A DNA stretch of 64,000 nucleotides from Streptomyces humi (lineage in GTDB: Bacteria > Actinomycetota > Actinomycetes > Streptomycetales > Streptomycetaceae), in assembly GCF_001005085.2 (NCBI RefSeq), contig NZ_LBMU02000002.1, positions 1 to 64,000 on the forward strand, written 5' to 3'. Position 1 is the stretch's first letter, and each line of letters opens with the position of its first letter. The position numbers and the translations under genes were made by a program. Of this stretch, positions 34,310 through 42,969 are shown one piece after another. The notes beneath the pieces are model-generated. The model was not told the origin of the DNA. It saw nothing but the letters and a program-made list of their open reading frames with translations, and ran no database searches.

Positions 34310-34786
34310 GTGGCAGAGCCGCACGACGATGACGACCGGGCCCCGGACACCGAGAGCATCTCCCGGTTGTGGGAGCGGGTCGTACCCATGTTCTCCCTGT
34401 TGCAGGGGCGGATGGACCGTATGCTGACGCACCGTCACGGGGTCGGTGTGGGGCCGTTGATGGCCTTGGGCGTGCTGGTCCGCGAGCATCCGGAGTCGGT
34501 GACGGTGGGCGGGGTCGCCCGGCGGCTGGGTCTGAGCGTCTCGGCGGCCAGCCGGATGCTCGCCCACCTGGAGCGCGCGGGCTGGACGGTCCGGGTGGCC
34601 TGGCCCTGTGACCGGCGTACCAGCCGGGTCGCGGCCACGGACTCCGGGGTGCGGCTGTGGAGCCGGGCCAGCGAGACGCTCGACCGCGAACTCGACCACG
34701 CCTTCGGGACGTTGCGGTTCGACGAGAAGTACGCGCATGTCGTGGCCCGCCTGTGCCGGGCGCACGAGGACCCGCCCGCGCGCTGA
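34310..34786 (+). CDS. MarR-family regulator
   Basis: 158 residues from GTG 34310. The helix-turn-helix has VTVGGVARRLGLSVSAASRMLAHLERAGWTVRV and the wing PCDRRTSRVAATDSG. It follows the dehydrogenase after 105 bp and may be the last gene of the operon or a separate unit. It is the second MarR of the cluster; the two are not closely alike. Confidence 0.85.
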   Translation: MAEPHDDDDRAPDTESISRLWERVVPMFSLLQGRMDRMLTHRHGVGVGPLMALGVLVREHPESVTVGGVARRLGLSVSAASRMLAHLERAGWTVRVAWPCDRRTSRVAATDSGVRLWSRASETLDRELDHAFGTLRFDEKYAHVVARLCRAHEDPPAR

Positions 34787-34876
34787 CCGTGGGGCGGCGG
34801 GCGACAGGCGGCGGGCGACAGGGCGGAGGGGCGGCCCTCGCCTCAGGGCGGGCGACAAGGCGGCGCGGCCCTCGCC

Positions 34877-35485
34877 TCAGGAGGACGGGTCGGGCCAGAC
34901 CGCCATGGCGTACGCGGCCACGCGGCGCAGTTCTTCGGTGGTCGCCCCGTCCCGGGCCTGCTGGGACAGGCCCTGCACGACCGCGGCGAAATAGACGGCC
35001 AAGGCCCGGGTGTCGGTGCCCGCGGGGAGCGAGCCCAGGGCCTTGGCCTCGTTCAGGCGCTCCTCGAAGGACCCGATGTTCGCCGCCCTGCGGGTGCGCA
35101 GGTCCCGCTCGACGTCGGCGGTCGCCGGGGAGTAGTTGGTCGCCGCGGAGATGACCAGACAGCCCGCCGGGTGCGTGGGATCGGTGTAGGACACCGCCGC
35201 CTCGTCCAGCATCCGGGCGAAACCCGTACGGGCGTCGCTCTCCTCGGCCAGCGCGTTCCCCATGAACGCGCCGAAGGTGCTGCCGTACCGGTCGACGACC
35301 TCGGTGAAGAGGGCGCGCTTGTCGCCGAAGGCCGCGTACAGGCTCGGCGGCGAGATGCCCATGGCGGCGGTCAGGTCGGCGACGGACGTGCCCTCGTAGC
35401 CGTGCTGCCAGAACAGCAGCGTCGCCTGGACGAGTGCGACCTCGCGGTCGAAACTCCGCGGCCTGCCGCGCTTGGTCGTAGTCAT
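34877..35485 (-). CDS. TetR-family repressor
   Basis: 202 residues. N-terminal helix-turn-helix ALVQATLLFWQHGYEGTSVADLTAAMGISPPSLYAAFGDKRALF, then a helical ligand domain with HPAGCLVISAATNYSPA. It is divergent from the short-chain dehydrogenase gene, and two palindromes between them (35499-35508 and 35533-35546) fit its operators. A GCGGCCCTCGCCTCAGG direct repeat covers its last codons and recurs 35 bp downstream. Confidence 0.92.
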   Translation of the reverse strand: MTTTKRGRPRSFDREVALVQATLLFWQHGYEGTSVADLTAAMGISPPSLYAAFGDKRALFTEVVDRYGSTFGAFMGNALAEESDARTGFARMLDEAAVSYTDPTHPAGCLVISAATNYSPATADVERDLRTRRAANIGSFEERLNEAKALGSLPAGTDTRALAVYFAAVVQGLSQQARDGATTEELRRVAAYAMAVWPDPSS

Positions 35486-35494
35486 GCCTGGATT

Positions 35495-35546
35495 TTACAG
35501 CGATCGCTAAAGAATGCGTGTAGGCTAAAAACGTAGCCATCGCTAC
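35495..35546. promoter_or_regulatory. TetR operators and promoter of the short-chain dehydrogenase
   Basis: AGCGATCGCT (35499-35508, perfect palindrome) and GTAGC-N4-GCTAC (35533-35546) share the half-site AGCGAT/TAGC. A TAGGCT -10 box at 35521-35526 lies between them, so site 1 covers the -35 region and site 2 the start point. A repressor on both would block the promoter. Confidence 0.65.
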
Positions 35547-35571
35547 AGAAGTCTGGGACGAAGGGAAGACC

Positions 35572-36339
35572 ATGGGCACGCTCACGGGGAAGACGGCACT
35601 GGTGACGGGCGGCAGCCGAGGGATCGGACGGGCGATCGCCGAGCGGCTCGGCGCCGAGGGAGCGCTGGTGGCCGTGCACTACGGGCGCAACGCCGAGGCC
35701 GCCGAGGAAGTCGTCGAGGCCGTCCGGGCCAAGGGCGGCAGCGCCTTCGCGGTCCAGGCCGAACTGGGCACCCCCGGCGACGTGGCGGCCCTCTGGGAGG
35801 GCTACGACCGCCAGGCCCTGGAGCACTCGGGCAGCACCGACCTCGACGTGCTGGTCAACAACGCCGGCGTCACCCCGCGCGGCGAGATCGAGGACACCAC
35901 GCCCGACGCGTTCGACGAGGCCGTCGCCGTCAACATGCGCGCGCCGTTCTTCCTCACCCAGCAAGGGCTCAAGCGGCTCCGGGACGGCGGACGGATCGTC
36001 AACATCTCGTCGGGCGCGACCCGGATCGCCCTCACCGACATCATCGCGTACGCCATGACCAAGGGCGCGATCGACGCCTTCACGCTCACCCTCGCCAAGG
36101 CGGTCGGCGGCCGTGGGATCACCGTCAACTCGGTGGCCCCCGGCATCGTCGACACCGACATCAACGCGTCCTGGCTGCGGGGCGACGAGGCGGCTCAGCA
36201 GTCCGCCGCGGAGCTCTCGGCGCTCGGCCGGGTGGGGCGCCCCGAGGACATCGCCGACGTGGTCGCCTTCCTCGCCTCCGACGACGCGCGCTGGGTGACC
36301 GGGCAGGTCGTCGACGCCACCGGCGGCTCCCAGCTCTGA
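35572..36339 (+). CDS. short-chain dehydrogenase/reductase
   Basis: 255 residues, classical SDR. TGGSRGIGRAIAERLG cofactor motif, NNAGV, VNISSG (catalytic Ser) and YAMTK (Tyr-x3-Lys), with VTGQVVDATGGSQL at the end as in FabG-like members. ATG follows GAAGGGAAG. It is controlled by the divergent TetR. The substrate is unknown; xenobiotic response or a cluster-linked ketone reduction are both possible. Confidence 0.92.
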   Translation: MGTLTGKTALVTGGSRGIGRAIAERLGAEGALVAVHYGRNAEAAEEVVEAVRAKGGSAFAVQAELGTPGDVAALWEGYDRQALEHSGSTDLDVLVNNAGVTPRGEIEDTTPDAFDEAVAVNMRAPFFLTQQGLKRLRDGGRIVNISSGATRIALTDIIAYAMTKGAIDAFTLTLAKAVGGRGITVNSVAPGIVDTDINASWLRGDEAAQQSAAELSALGRVGRPEDIADVVAFLASDDARWVTGQVVDATGGSQL

Positions 36340-36436
36340 CCGGCGGCCGCCACCGGGCGGGACCGGAGCCACGCACGGGTGTCAACGGGGACACCGCGAT
36401 CACACGCACGACAGACACTCTGTAGCTGGAGGCCCC

Positions 36437-36829
36437 ATGCACGTCGTCATCGCCTGGTGGGACAAGCGACGCACCATCGCGGCCGGCACCGCCCGGCCGT
36501 GCCCGTCCGGACCGGACGGCAGCCGCCCGGCGGGCACCCGTCCCGCGGGCACCCGTCCCGCGGCCCCCGCGTTCGGCGGCACGCTCCCGGGCGAGTTCCC
36601 CGGTCTGCGGAGCGGCCGGTGGATCACCGATCCGGCGGCCGACCTTCAGGGCCTCGCGCTGATCTGGGACTCGGCGGCCAGCGCGGACCTCTTCCTGCCC
36701 GCCCTCTCCGAGCGGACGTTCGGCTGCGCGCCCTCCCACCGGTGGGTCTTCGAGGTGCGCGACGCGGCGTCGCCCGACGAGGGTCCCGAGGGGCTGCCGG
36801 GCGAACTGGAGCTGCTGCTCCACGCCTGA
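36437..36829 (+). CDS. small protein of unknown function
   Basis: 130 residues; ATG follows TGGAGGCCCC. After MHVVIAWWDKRR comes a low-complexity RPAGTRPAGTRPA repeat and then LIWDSAASADLFLPALSERTFGC and RWVFEVRDA. The alternation of strand-like and helix-like pieces is reminiscent of small dimeric alpha+beta-barrel proteins, but this is weak and I do not assign a function. It ends just before a strong terminator. Confidence 0.65.
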   Translation: MHVVIAWWDKRRTIAAGTARPCPSGPDGSRPAGTRPAGTRPAAPAFGGTLPGEFPGLRSGRWITDPAADLQGLALIWDSAASADLFLPALSERTFGCAPSHRWVFEVRDAASPDEGPEGLPGELELLLHA

Positions 36830-36838
36830 ACGGCACCC

Positions 36839-36874
36839 GGCCCGCCGGCCTCGGGCGACAGCGGCCGGCGGGCC
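36839..36874. terminator. bidirectional terminator between convergent genes
   Basis: Perfect 12-bp arms (GGCCCGCCGGCC / GGCCGGCGGGCC) with a 12-nt loop between the stop of the 130-residue ORF and the stop of the minus-strand NIS synthetase gene. Confidence 0.75.
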
Positions 36875-36901
36875 GGGCGGGAGCGGTCGGCCGACGCGGT
36901 G

Positions 36902-38440
36902 TCAGGCCAGCGGGTTGGGCAGCGGCAGGTACCGTGCGTCGGCGCCGTCCGCCCCGGTCCAGCGCAGCAGCAGGTTCGTCTTGCCCGGCAGGGCGGGCGA
37001 CGCCAGCAGTTCGGTGACCTCCGGGATCCGGTGCCGGGCCAGCTCCCGCCTCGCCGCGGGCCACGGGTCGAAGCCGGCGTGGCGCTCGGCGAGCGCGGCG
37101 GCGACCTCCGTGAGGTGGTTGACGACCAGGCAGTACACCAGCCGCTCCCACCCGGCGGCCCGGTCGACGTCGGTGAGCAGCTTGACCCCCTCGGCGTCCC
37201 GGAACAGCGCCTGCACCGGCAGCCCGTCCGCGTCCACGGCGACCAGGGTGTTCTGGAGGTGCGCCTCCAGTACGACGCCGTGGTCGGCGAAGGCCGTGAG
37301 GACGGGCGGTACGACCGCCCCCAGGTACGCCTCCCACCAGGCCCCGGGATCGGCCGCGGCGGACAGCGGGTCGCCGTCGAAGCCCTCCACCAGACCGGCG
37401 GCGAGCAGCGGGGTCGCCCCGGGCAGCAGCGGTCCGCGCAGCCCGTCCCGGACGATGACCGCGAGTTCCTCGAAGGCGAAGCGGGCGGTGCGGTAGCCGC
37501 GGTCGCCGAGCCAGCCGGCCGGCCCCCGCGACGCGCCGAAGGCCGCGGTCACCGCGCTGTCCGTGCGGCGCAGTCTGCGCAGGTCGTGCGCCCACAGCCG
37601 GCGGATGTCGTTGGTGATGCGGACATCCAGGCTGAACTTCAGGAAGAGATCGCGCACCGGCTCGTACACCGTGCGGATCGCGGCCGTCGGCCAGGCCGTG
37701 AAGTCGCTCTCGCCGAGGCGCAGCAGCCGGCCGTCCGCGAAGGCGGGGGCCAGGTCGTGGGCGACCAGGTCCAGCTGCCAGGGGTGGGCCGGCAGCAGCC
37801 GGTAGCCGGGCGGTACGGCGGCCAGCCGGTCCAGCGCCGCCGTGTCGCCCTCCTCCGCCACCTCGTCCTCGCGCACCCCGAGCAGCACCAGCGGGAACCG
37901 GGCGTGCGCCTCGGGTGCGTACGGCAACCAGGCGGTGACCGGGCCGCCGCCGCGCGCCTTGGGGGCGGGGTGGTAGGGATGGCCGGTGATGAGGGACTGC
38001 TCCGAGCGCAGGTACGGGTCGTCGGGCGCCGTCGCCCCGGCGCGTGCCGTGAGCAGCGCGGCGACCGCGTCCCGGCTGTCGATCATCTCGGCCGGCAGGT
38101 CGCCGTTGGAGAGCCCGGTGTGCCTGCGCAGCTCCTCGCTGACGAGTTTCACCAGTTCGGCGTGGCCGACGCGGTGCCAGGCACCGTCCGCGTACACCTC
38201 GGGAGCGGCGGGCCGCCGCTCGCCGCGCACCCGGAGCAGCCGCCCGCCGCCGGGCAGCCGGTAGACCCGCGACACCCCGTCCGCGACGCCGTCCGCGGCG
38301 CCCTCCGCGGTGTCCGCCGCGGTGTCCGGGAGCGGCTGGGCCACCTCCCGCAGCAGGCAGTTGAGCAGGGGGGCGGCGGCGTACGCGTCGGCACGCTCGC
38401 CGACGGCGTCGCTGGGGGGCATGAGGTCCACGCGTTCCAT
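36902..38440 (-). CDS. NIS siderophore synthetase, IucA/IucC family (copy 1)
   Basis: 512 residues from ATG 38440. Family landmarks: LLPAHPWQLDLV, FLKFSLDVRITNDIRR, VVLEAHLQNTLVAVD and LFRDAEGVKLL. These enzymes adenylate a carboxylate such as citrate and condense it with an amine or alcohol. It is divergent from a second family member. No ornithine/lysine hydroxylase, decarboxylase or transporter is adjacent, so the pathway is incomplete here. In-frame GTG 38470 is an alternative start that would add 10 residues. Confidence 0.9.
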   Translation of the reverse strand: MERVDLMPPSDAVGERADAYAAAPLLNCLLREVAQPLPDTAADTAEGAADGVADGVSRVYRLPGGGRLLRVRGERRPAAPEVYADGAWHRVGHAELVKLVSEELRRHTGLSNGDLPAEMIDSRDAVAALLTARAGATAPDDPYLRSEQSLITGHPYHPAPKARGGGPVTAWLPYAPEAHARFPLVLLGVREDEVAEEGDTAALDRLAAVPPGYRLLPAHPWQLDLVAHDLAPAFADGRLLRLGESDFTAWPTAAIRTVYEPVRDLFLKFSLDVRITNDIRRLWAHDLRRLRRTDSAVTAAFGASRGPAGWLGDRGYRTARFAFEELAVIVRDGLRGPLLPGATPLLAAGLVEGFDGDPLSAAADPGAWWEAYLGAVVPPVLTAFADHGVVLEAHLQNTLVAVDADGLPVQALFRDAEGVKLLTDVDRAAGWERLVYCLVVNHLTEVAAALAERHAGFDPWPAARRELARHRIPEVTELLASPALPGKTNLLLRWTGADGADARYLPLPNPLA

Positions 38441-38487
38441 TCGTTCTCTACGTCCACACAGTCCGATCACGATCAGTATGTCTCTCG

Positions 38488-38510
38488 ACGACGGCCATCA
38501 TGACCGTCGT
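38488..38510. promoter_or_regulatory. near-perfect 23-bp palindrome between the divergent NIS synthetase genes
   Basis: Arms ACGACGG / CCGTCGT enclose CCATCATGA, so 20 of 22 paired positions match over the full 23 bp. It lies 24 bp upstream of the GTG at 38535. It does not resemble the DmdR/IdeR iron box (TTAGGTTAGGCTAACCTAA-like), so another regulator is likely. Confidence 0.6.
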
Positions 38511-38534
38511 ACCCGTCCTCCGAGGAGTCCTCCC

Positions 38535-40040
38535 GTGCACCGTCCCTCCCCCATCGAGAACCGGCTGGCCGCCGAGCTGGCCGAGGCGCGGCCGGATCTC
38601 GTCGACCGGTACCTGGCCGAGTCGCCGGGTGCGCGGGCGGCGGTGCTGACCCGGTTGTGGCGGGCGCTGGCGCACGAGCCGCTGCCGTGGGTGGTGCGCC
38701 GGGTGCGCGGGGCGCACGGTCTGGCCCTGCGGCTGGCCGACGGACGCGCGCTGCACGGCCCGCACGCGGACCCCTTCGCCACCGACGCCTATGCGACGGC
38801 CGTGCGTCTGGACGGGGTGCGCTACGACGATCCGGCGCGGCTGATGACCGATCTGGGGTGGCCGCACTCGGCGGGTCTCGCGGCCGAGCTCGGGCACAGC
38901 GCGGCCTCGTTGGCGCTCTCGCGGGCCGGTCAGGAGGGCGGCGCAGAGGAGTGGCCCGGGTCGGACTGGGAGTGGGAGCAGCGGATCGTCGACGGGCATC
39001 CCTTCCACCCCAACTGCCGTTCACGGCCGGGCTTCTCCGTGGTGGAGCAGCTCGCGTACGGGCCGGAGCACCGGCCCGTCGTGCGGCTGGAGACGGTCCC
39101 GGTACCGGCCGGGGAGTGTCTGCTGACCGGCGACTGGCCGGAGGAACTGCGGGACGGGGAAAAGCTGTTGATCCCGGTGCACCCCTGGCAGGCCGCCCAT
39201 GTCCTCAAGGGCGGCGGCGGTGGACCGTGGCGTACCGCGCACCCGCTGATGTCATTGCGGACGCTGGCACTGCCGGACGGACCGCACGTCAAGACGGCGC
39301 TCAGCGCCCGGCTGACGTCGTCCGTACGGGACATCTCGACGTACTCGGTCGGCGCGGCGGTGACCCTGTCGTCGTTCGCGACGGACCTGGCGGCCCGCAC
39401 GGACGGTCTCCTGCACGTCACCCGCACGCTGGGCGCGGCCACCGCCGACTCCCCGGACCTGGCGGCCGTGCTGCGCGAGTCGCCGGAGGCGTACGCGGCA
39501 CCGGGTGAGCGGGTTCTGCCGGTGGCTGCGCTGGCCACCACCACGCTCCCCGGATCGGCTTCCTGGCTGGCCGAGTTCACCCGGCTCGCGCTGACGGTGG
39601 GGCTGCGGCTGCTGGACCTGGGCGTGGCCCTGGAGGCACACGGCCAGAACCTGCTCGTGGTGCTCTCCGAGACCGGGGCGCCGCTGCGTCTGGTCTACCG
39701 GGACCTGGCCGACATCCGGCTCAGCCCCGCCCGGCTGGTCCGGCACGGCATCACCCCGCCGGCTCTGGCGGGCCGGCAGGTCACGGATGACGAAACGATG
39801 CTGCGCCGGAAGCTGTTCGGCTCCCTGGTCGCGGGCGCACTGGCCGGCACGGCGGGTTCCGGGCCCGCCCTGGCCACCGCCCTGGAGACGGCCGTGCGCG
39901 GGCTGCCCGCCTCCCCCGACCTGACGGCCCTGCTCGAAGGCCCGTTGCCCACGAAGGCGTTGACGCTGATGCGGCTGTCGCCGGAGCTGCCCGGGGACCA
40001 GTGGGCGGCCCTGCCGAACCCGCTCGCGGACACCCGCTGA
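38535..40040 (+). CDS. NIS siderophore synthetase, IucA/IucC family (copy 2)
   Basis: 501 residues from GTG 38535, seven bases after GAGGAG. Landmarks: HPFHPNCRSRPGF, LIPVHPWQAAHV, HVKTALSARLTSSVRDIS, VALEAHGQNLLVVL and LVYRDLADIRLS. It differs clearly from copy 1, so they probably perform successive condensations and are not recent duplicates. A proline-rich upstream extension of this frame runs through the divergent gene and is rejected. Confidence 0.9.
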   Translation: MHRPSPIENRLAAELAEARPDLVDRYLAESPGARAAVLTRLWRALAHEPLPWVVRRVRGAHGLALRLADGRALHGPHADPFATDAYATAVRLDGVRYDDPARLMTDLGWPHSAGLAAELGHSAASLALSRAGQEGGAEEWPGSDWEWEQRIVDGHPFHPNCRSRPGFSVVEQLAYGPEHRPVVRLETVPVPAGECLLTGDWPEELRDGEKLLIPVHPWQAAHVLKGGGGGPWRTAHPLMSLRTLALPDGPHVKTALSARLTSSVRDISTYSVGAAVTLSSFATDLAARTDGLLHVTRTLGAATADSPDLAAVLRESPEAYAAPGERVLPVAALATTTLPGSASWLAEFTRLALTVGLRLLDLGVALEAHGQNLLVVLSETGAPLRLVYRDLADIRLSPARLVRHGITPPALAGRQVTDDETMLRRKLFGSLVAGALAGTAGSGPALATALETAVRGLPASPDLTALLEGPLPTKALTLMRLSPELPGDQWAALPNPLADTR

Positions 40041-40200
40041 CCCGATAGGACCGCCCACGGCCCGGGGTTGGGCCTTCGGCCACGCCCGTCGGCCACGCCC
40101 GTCGGCCTGCCGACCACCCGTGTTGTCTTTCCGGTCACCCGGGTTTCGCTGTCCCGGGCTCGTTTTGGAGCACGGCACCTCTGATCAATAAGATCCGCCG

Positions 40201-41466
40201 ATGATCAGAACACAACGGCCGGCGGCGGCAGTCTGCGCGCTGCTCGCCGCCCTGGCCGCCGGGATCGCGTTCCCCGGCCCGGCGGTCGCCGACGAGACCG
40301 ACCAGGCCGCTCCCAAGGTGGAGCTCGTGCTCGACGTCAGCGGGTCCATGCGGACCGCGGACATGGACGGCGGGACGCGGATGGCCGCGGCGAAGCAGGC
40401 TTTCAACGACGTGCTGGACGCGACACCAGAGGAAGTCCAGCTCGGCATCCGGACACTCGGTGCCAACTACCGTGGCAACGACCGCAAGGAGGGCTGCAAG
40501 GACACCGCGCAGCTCTACCCGGTCAGTACGCTCGACCGCACCGAGGCGAAGACGGCCGTCGCCACGCTCCAGCCGACCGGGTGGACGCCGATCGGCCCCG
40601 CGCTGCTCAAGGCCGCCGACGACCTGCAAGGCGGCGCCGGCACCCGCCGTATCGTCCTGATCAGCGACGGCGAGGACACCTGCCAGCCGCTGGACCCGTG
40701 CGAGGTGGCCCGCGAGATCGCCGCCAAGGGCATCGGGCTGACCATCGACACCCTCGGCCTGGTCCCGGACGCCAAGACCCGCGACCAGCTCAGCTGCATC
40801 GCGGACGCGACCGGCGGCACCTACACCTCCGTGCAGCACAAGGAGGAACTGACCGACCGGGTCGGGCAGTTGGTGGACCGGGCGGCCGATCCGGTGGTGA
40901 CGCCGGTGGCGACCGAGGGGACCGGCCAGTGCTCGTCCGCTCCCGCGCTGAAGTCCGGTCTGTACACGGACCGTGAGGAGTTCGGCCAGCAGCGCTGGTA
41001 CAAGGTGGACGTCAAACCCGGTCAGGAGCTGCGGACTTCGGTGAGCGTCGCCGCCGACCGGGCCGTCGACGCCAACTACGGCGTGCTGCTGCGTGCGGTG
41101 ACCGTGCACGGCCGTGAGATCGTGCGCGGCGAGGCCTCGGGGACGGGGCGTACGGACGTCATCTCGACCGGGTTGCGGTACCCGAAGGCCGAGAGCGACG
41201 ACGACGAGGACACCACCCCTGAGACCGTCTGCCTCCAGCTGACCAACTCGTTCTCGGCCGCGGCCGGGGTCAAGACCAGCCCCGGTCTGCCCGTCGAGCT
41301 GACGGTCGACGTGGTGGACGGCCCGTCGAAGGCGGGCGACGTCGCCTCCTTCGGGCTCGGCCGCGGCTGGTGGCTGCTGGGCGCCCTGGTGCTGGCCGGC
41401 TTCCTCGCGGGTCTGGTGTGGGGCTGGGTGTCGCGCTGGCGGGTCGCGGTCTGGAGGACCAACTGA
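40201..41466 (+). CDS. secreted, membrane-anchored VWA-domain protein
   Basis: 421 residues. Signal peptide (RPAAAVCALLAALAAGIAF…AVA), von Willebrand factor A domain with MIDAS motif LVLDVSGSMRT and VLISDGEDTC (about residues 39-220), a beta-rich middle domain and a C-terminal membrane helix (GWWLLGALVLAGFLAGLVWGW). The domain should face outward and bind a divalent cation and protein partner. Its stop overlaps the next ATG (TGATG), so the two are co-translated. Confidence 0.88.
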   Translation: MIRTQRPAAAVCALLAALAAGIAFPGPAVADETDQAAPKVELVLDVSGSMRTADMDGGTRMAAAKQAFNDVLDATPEEVQLGIRTLGANYRGNDRKEGCKDTAQLYPVSTLDRTEAKTAVATLQPTGWTPIGPALLKAADDLQGGAGTRRIVLISDGEDTCQPLDPCEVAREIAAKGIGLTIDTLGLVPDAKTRDQLSCIADATGGTYTSVQHKEELTDRVGQLVDRAADPVVTPVATEGTGQCSSAPALKSGLYTDREEFGQQRWYKVDVKPGQELRTSVSVAADRAVDANYGVLLRAVTVHGREIVRGEASGTGRTDVISTGLRYPKAESDDDEDTTPETVCLQLTNSFSAAAGVKTSPGLPVELTVDVVDGPSKAGDVASFGLGRGWWLLGALVLAGFLAGLVWGWVSRWRVAVWRTN

Positions 41467-42266
41467 TGTGGATCACACGAGTGCTGAGCACCGCCCTGCT
41501 GACGGTGGGCCTTGCGGCGGGCCCGGCGGTGGCCGACTCCTCGCCGTCCCCCAGCGCCTCGGAGGACAGCGGCGCGCCGACCCAGGCGGGCACGTCCTTC
41601 CGTACGGCGACGGAGCTCGACCAGGGGCAGCAGGGCACGGCCGGCGGCTCCACGGGCGACTACCTGTACTGGTCGTTCCCGGCGGACACCGGCCGGCGTC
41701 CGGACGTCAGGGCGACGGTGAAGCTGCCCGACTCGCACGCGGCGCAGACCTGGCAGATCGACGTGTACGACGGTCTGCGGCGCCGGCAGTCCTGCCAGTA
41801 CGGCGCGCAGACCCGCACGGCCGCGCAGGGCGCCGGCACGGTGGAGCTGGCCTGCGTGCTGCGTACCGTGCGCGCCTGGTCCGAGCCGTGGTCCGACGAC
41901 CCGCTGCCGGGGACGTACTACATCCGGCTGACGGTGCTGAACCTGAGTTCGGCCGACCTCGGTCAGCCGGTGAGCGCCGAGGTGCGGGCGGACTCCAAGG
42001 ACATCGGCGGCTCGGCGGCGGTGGACGGCTCGCTGGCGAAGCCACTGGTGCCGGGGATCGCGGTCAAGTCCGAGTCCGGTGACGGGGACAAGAAGGCCGC
42101 GGTGCTGTCCAGCTTCGGTTCCGACGACGGATGGTCCTCCGGCTGGTGGACGGACCGTTGGGTGTGGACCGGCATCGGCGGCGTGCTGGCCGCGCTGGCC
42201 GGAATCGGCGGATACGCGCTGACGCGCGGGACGGGACGGCCGTCCCGGGTGCCGCCGGGCGCCTGA
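41466..42266 (+). CDS. secreted, membrane-anchored partner of the VWA protein
   Basis: 266 residues from ATG 41466. Signal peptide ITRVLSTALLTVGLAAGPAVADS, a beta-rich ectodomain (TATELDQGQQGTAGGSTGDYLYWSFPADTG resembling the middle domain of the VWA protein) and a C-terminal helix (TGIGGVLAALAGIGGYAL) with a short basic tail. Coupled translation and the same topology suggest a surface complex. Function unknown. Confidence 0.82.
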   Translation: MWITRVLSTALLTVGLAAGPAVADSSPSPSASEDSGAPTQAGTSFRTATELDQGQQGTAGGSTGDYLYWSFPADTGRRPDVRATVKLPDSHAAQTWQIDVYDGLRRRQSCQYGAQTRTAAQGAGTVELACVLRTVRAWSEPWSDDPLPGTYYIRLTVLNLSSADLGQPVSAEVRADSKDIGGSAAVDGSLAKPLVPGIAVKSESGDGDKKAAVLSSFGSDDGWSSGWWTDRWVWTGIGGVLAALAGIGGYALTRGTGRPSRVPPGA

Positions 42267-42282
42267 TCCGGCCGGACCCACC

Positions 42283-42320
42283 GACCGGGCTCCCCTGCGC
42301 GGGGGCCCGGTCGCCCTTTT
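42283..42320. terminator. intrinsic terminator after the VWA pair
   Basis: Stem GACCGGGC-T-CCCC / GGGG-GCCCGGTC with a 5-nt loop and one bulge, followed by CCCTTTTT. It lies between convergent genes. Confidence 0.85.
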
Positions 42321-42947
42321 TCAGGCCTCCCGCAGCGCCTTGGCCACCGCCCCGTCGCCGGTCACCGTGACCCGGCCGGTCCGTACCGCGTCCGGCAGCG
42401 CCAACTCCCCCTGTGCCAGGGCCGTACAGGTCTCCGTGTCCAGCAGAAGCCGCGCGTCGGGTTCGGCCGGCGCCGGGCCGTCGCCGTACACCGGGCCGTC
42501 CTCCGCGCCGACGCGCAGGTGGAACTCCCCTTCCTCCAGCCGGACTTCCACGACGCCCTGACCCTCGACGGCGCGCAGCAGGGGCAGTGCGAACCAGTGG
42601 GCGCGGGCCGCGTCCGTGGGGCGGCGCTCGCCCAGCTCGGGCTCGCCCCACCGCCCCAGGGCCTGCAACACGGGGAGCAGGTCCCGCCCCCGCGCGGTGA
42701 GTTCGTAGACGTACGCCGCGCCCGGCGGCGGCAGCCGCCGCCTGGTCGTGAGCCCGTCCCGCTCCATGTCCTTCAGCCGGGAGGCGAGGACGTCCGTGCT
42801 GACCCCCGGCAGATCCGCGTGCAGATCCGTGTAGCGGCGGGGGCCGCCGAGCAGTTCCCGGACGATCAGCAGGGTCCAGCGGTCGCCCACCAGGTCGAGG
42901 GCGCGGGCCGCGGAACAGTACTGGTCGTAGCTTCGGCGAGGTGACAT
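42321..42947 (-). CDS. HxlR-family regulator with C-terminal SCP2-like domain
   Basis: 208 residues from ATG 42947. The winged helix has DLVGDRWTLLIVRELLGGPRRYTDLHADLPGVSTDVLASRLKDMERDGL. The second half (about 105-208, VEVRLEEGEFHLRVG…AQGELALPDAVRTGRVTVTGDGAVAKAL) looks like an SCP2/sterol-carrier ligand domain. TTG 42965 is an alternative start. It is divergent from the aminotransferase gene across two TTGG-N5-CCAA sites and probably represses it. Confidence 0.86.
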   Translation of the reverse strand: MSPRRSYDQYCSAARALDLVGDRWTLLIVRELLGGPRRYTDLHADLPGVSTDVLASRLKDMERDGLTTRRRLPPPGAAYVYELTARGRDLLPVLQALGRWGEPELGERRPTDAARAHWFALPLLRAVEGQGVVEVRLEEGEFHLRVGAEDGPVYGDGPAPAEPDARLLLDTETCTALAQGELALPDAVRTGRVTVTGDGAVAKALREA

Positions 42948-42969
42948 GCGACGCAGTCTAGACAAGATG

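Noticed and set aside
38441..38534. Iron box (DmdR/IdeR) between the NIS synthetase genes
   Set aside because: No match to the TTAGGTTAGGCTAACCTAA-like consensus; only the unrelated 23-bp palindrome is present.
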